A stretch of DNA of 64,000 nt, taken from the NCBI GenBank assembly GCA_963556195.1, contig OY744531.1, positions 46,234,700 through 46,298,699 of the forward strand. Reading direction: 5' to 3'. This DNA comes from Sepiola atlantica. Taxonomy: Eukaryota; Mollusca; Cephalopoda; Sepiida; Sepiolidae. Below the pieces are notes generated by a model, which saw nothing but the letters and a program-made list of their open reading frames with translations, was not told where the DNA came from and did not search any database. How positions within the stretch are numbered: position 1 is the stretch's first letter; each line of letters starts with the position of its first letter. Made by a program: the position numbers and the translations under genes. Below, one piece after another: positions 63,441 through 64,000 of this stretch.

Positions 63441-64000
63441 CTAGCCGATGTACCAGTTAAAGTCGAATTTTTCAAATTGTTTGTCAGTTCAAATGAAAAG
63501 AAGTTTGTTTTTTTACTTTTAATTACTATAATATAATAAAAAATAGACAAGTGTATTATTCAGGTTCATAATGATTATCGATACTGACTAAGAAATAACC
63601 GGAACTCTATCGAAACATACATTACAATTGCCTCATGCAATTGAACTCTGAAAATGACATAAAATATTGGCACTGAAGGCAACCGCTTTATCCACTCGAC
63701 AACAGATCAAACGAAAATATTTTGTCTTTATGAGCTTCTAAGACTGTTTATACTTGCGGTGTAGAGATAAAACATCCGCATAGATTAAAAATAGTTCTAC
63801 CACCGAAAATAAATTAAGATACATAAAGGAAAGTTCCAATTTTTAATAAAAGAAAGAATGTAAAATAAGTACGATAATATAACTAAAAAAATAAACGTTG
63901 ACTTTAAAAAATATTTTTATTCATTTATTTTTCTTACTGGTAATGAAAATGTGCAAACGTATGTTCTTCGGTCAGCTTTTAAAAGGGAACGTTAAAAATT
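63441..64000. other. AT-rich stretch to the window end
   Basis: No gene, RNA or repeat recognised. Confidence 0.5.

Overview
This window looks like gene-poor, repeat-saturated intergenic DNA from a large invertebrate genome, most likely a mollusc and plausibly a cephalopod (octopus or squid type). The basis is strong AT richness, dozens of long (TA)n microsatellites, several decayed Penelope-like elements, LINE remnants, and tRNA- and 5S-derived SINEs. The clade is an inference. I found no intact host gene. Every long open frame is either a fragment of a dead mobile element or an artefact of simple repeats (runs of Tyr-Ile from TA, Arg-Glu from GA).

Layout. 0-5.3 kb holds a decayed mariner-like transposase on the minus strand (2.39-3.02 kb), a 7-copy 35-bp satellite (4.0 kb) and a broken copy of a dispersed invertebrate gene family (4.5-5.3 kb). 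8.04-9.56 kb is a tandem array of a 338-bp unit; each unit carries a type I hammerhead ribozyme on the minus strand, which makes it a retrozyme-like element. 10-15 kb holds a dispersed repeat with coding-like sequence, a purine-rich tract and a 64-bp satellite. 16.2-18.8 kb is a cluster of three inverted-repeat elements carrying hammerhead or hammerhead-like motifs, followed by a LINE 3'-tail-like block. 20-32 kb is mostly featureless apart from LINE debris, a 35/105-bp satellite and a fully paired 30-bp hairpin. 32-40 kb holds dispersed repeats, hammerheads at 34.7, 36.8 and (weaker) 39.4 kb, a Penelope-like element, a tRNA-like SINE and a 5S-derived SINE. 40-50 kb is dominated by (TA)n-derived arrays, with a tRNA-like/hammerhead SINE at 46.6 kb, a 5S/tRNA-like pair at 47.2-47.5 kb and a MITE-like element at 49.2 kb. 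50-64 kb holds a LINE fragment, a third 5S-derived sequence, diverged tandem repeats, a second and better preserved Penelope-like element (58.8-60.1 kb), a G-quadruplex motif and a cluster of hammerhead relics at 62.7-63.4 kb.

The unifying theme is self-cleaving RNA. At least six distinct hammerhead families can be folded by eye here, in different carriers: tandem retrozyme, terminal-inverted-repeat element, tRNA-headed SINE and Penelope-associated blocks. Many carriers sit directly between (TA)n tracts. All folds were done by hand, so covariance-model searches and in vitro cleavage are the deciding tests.
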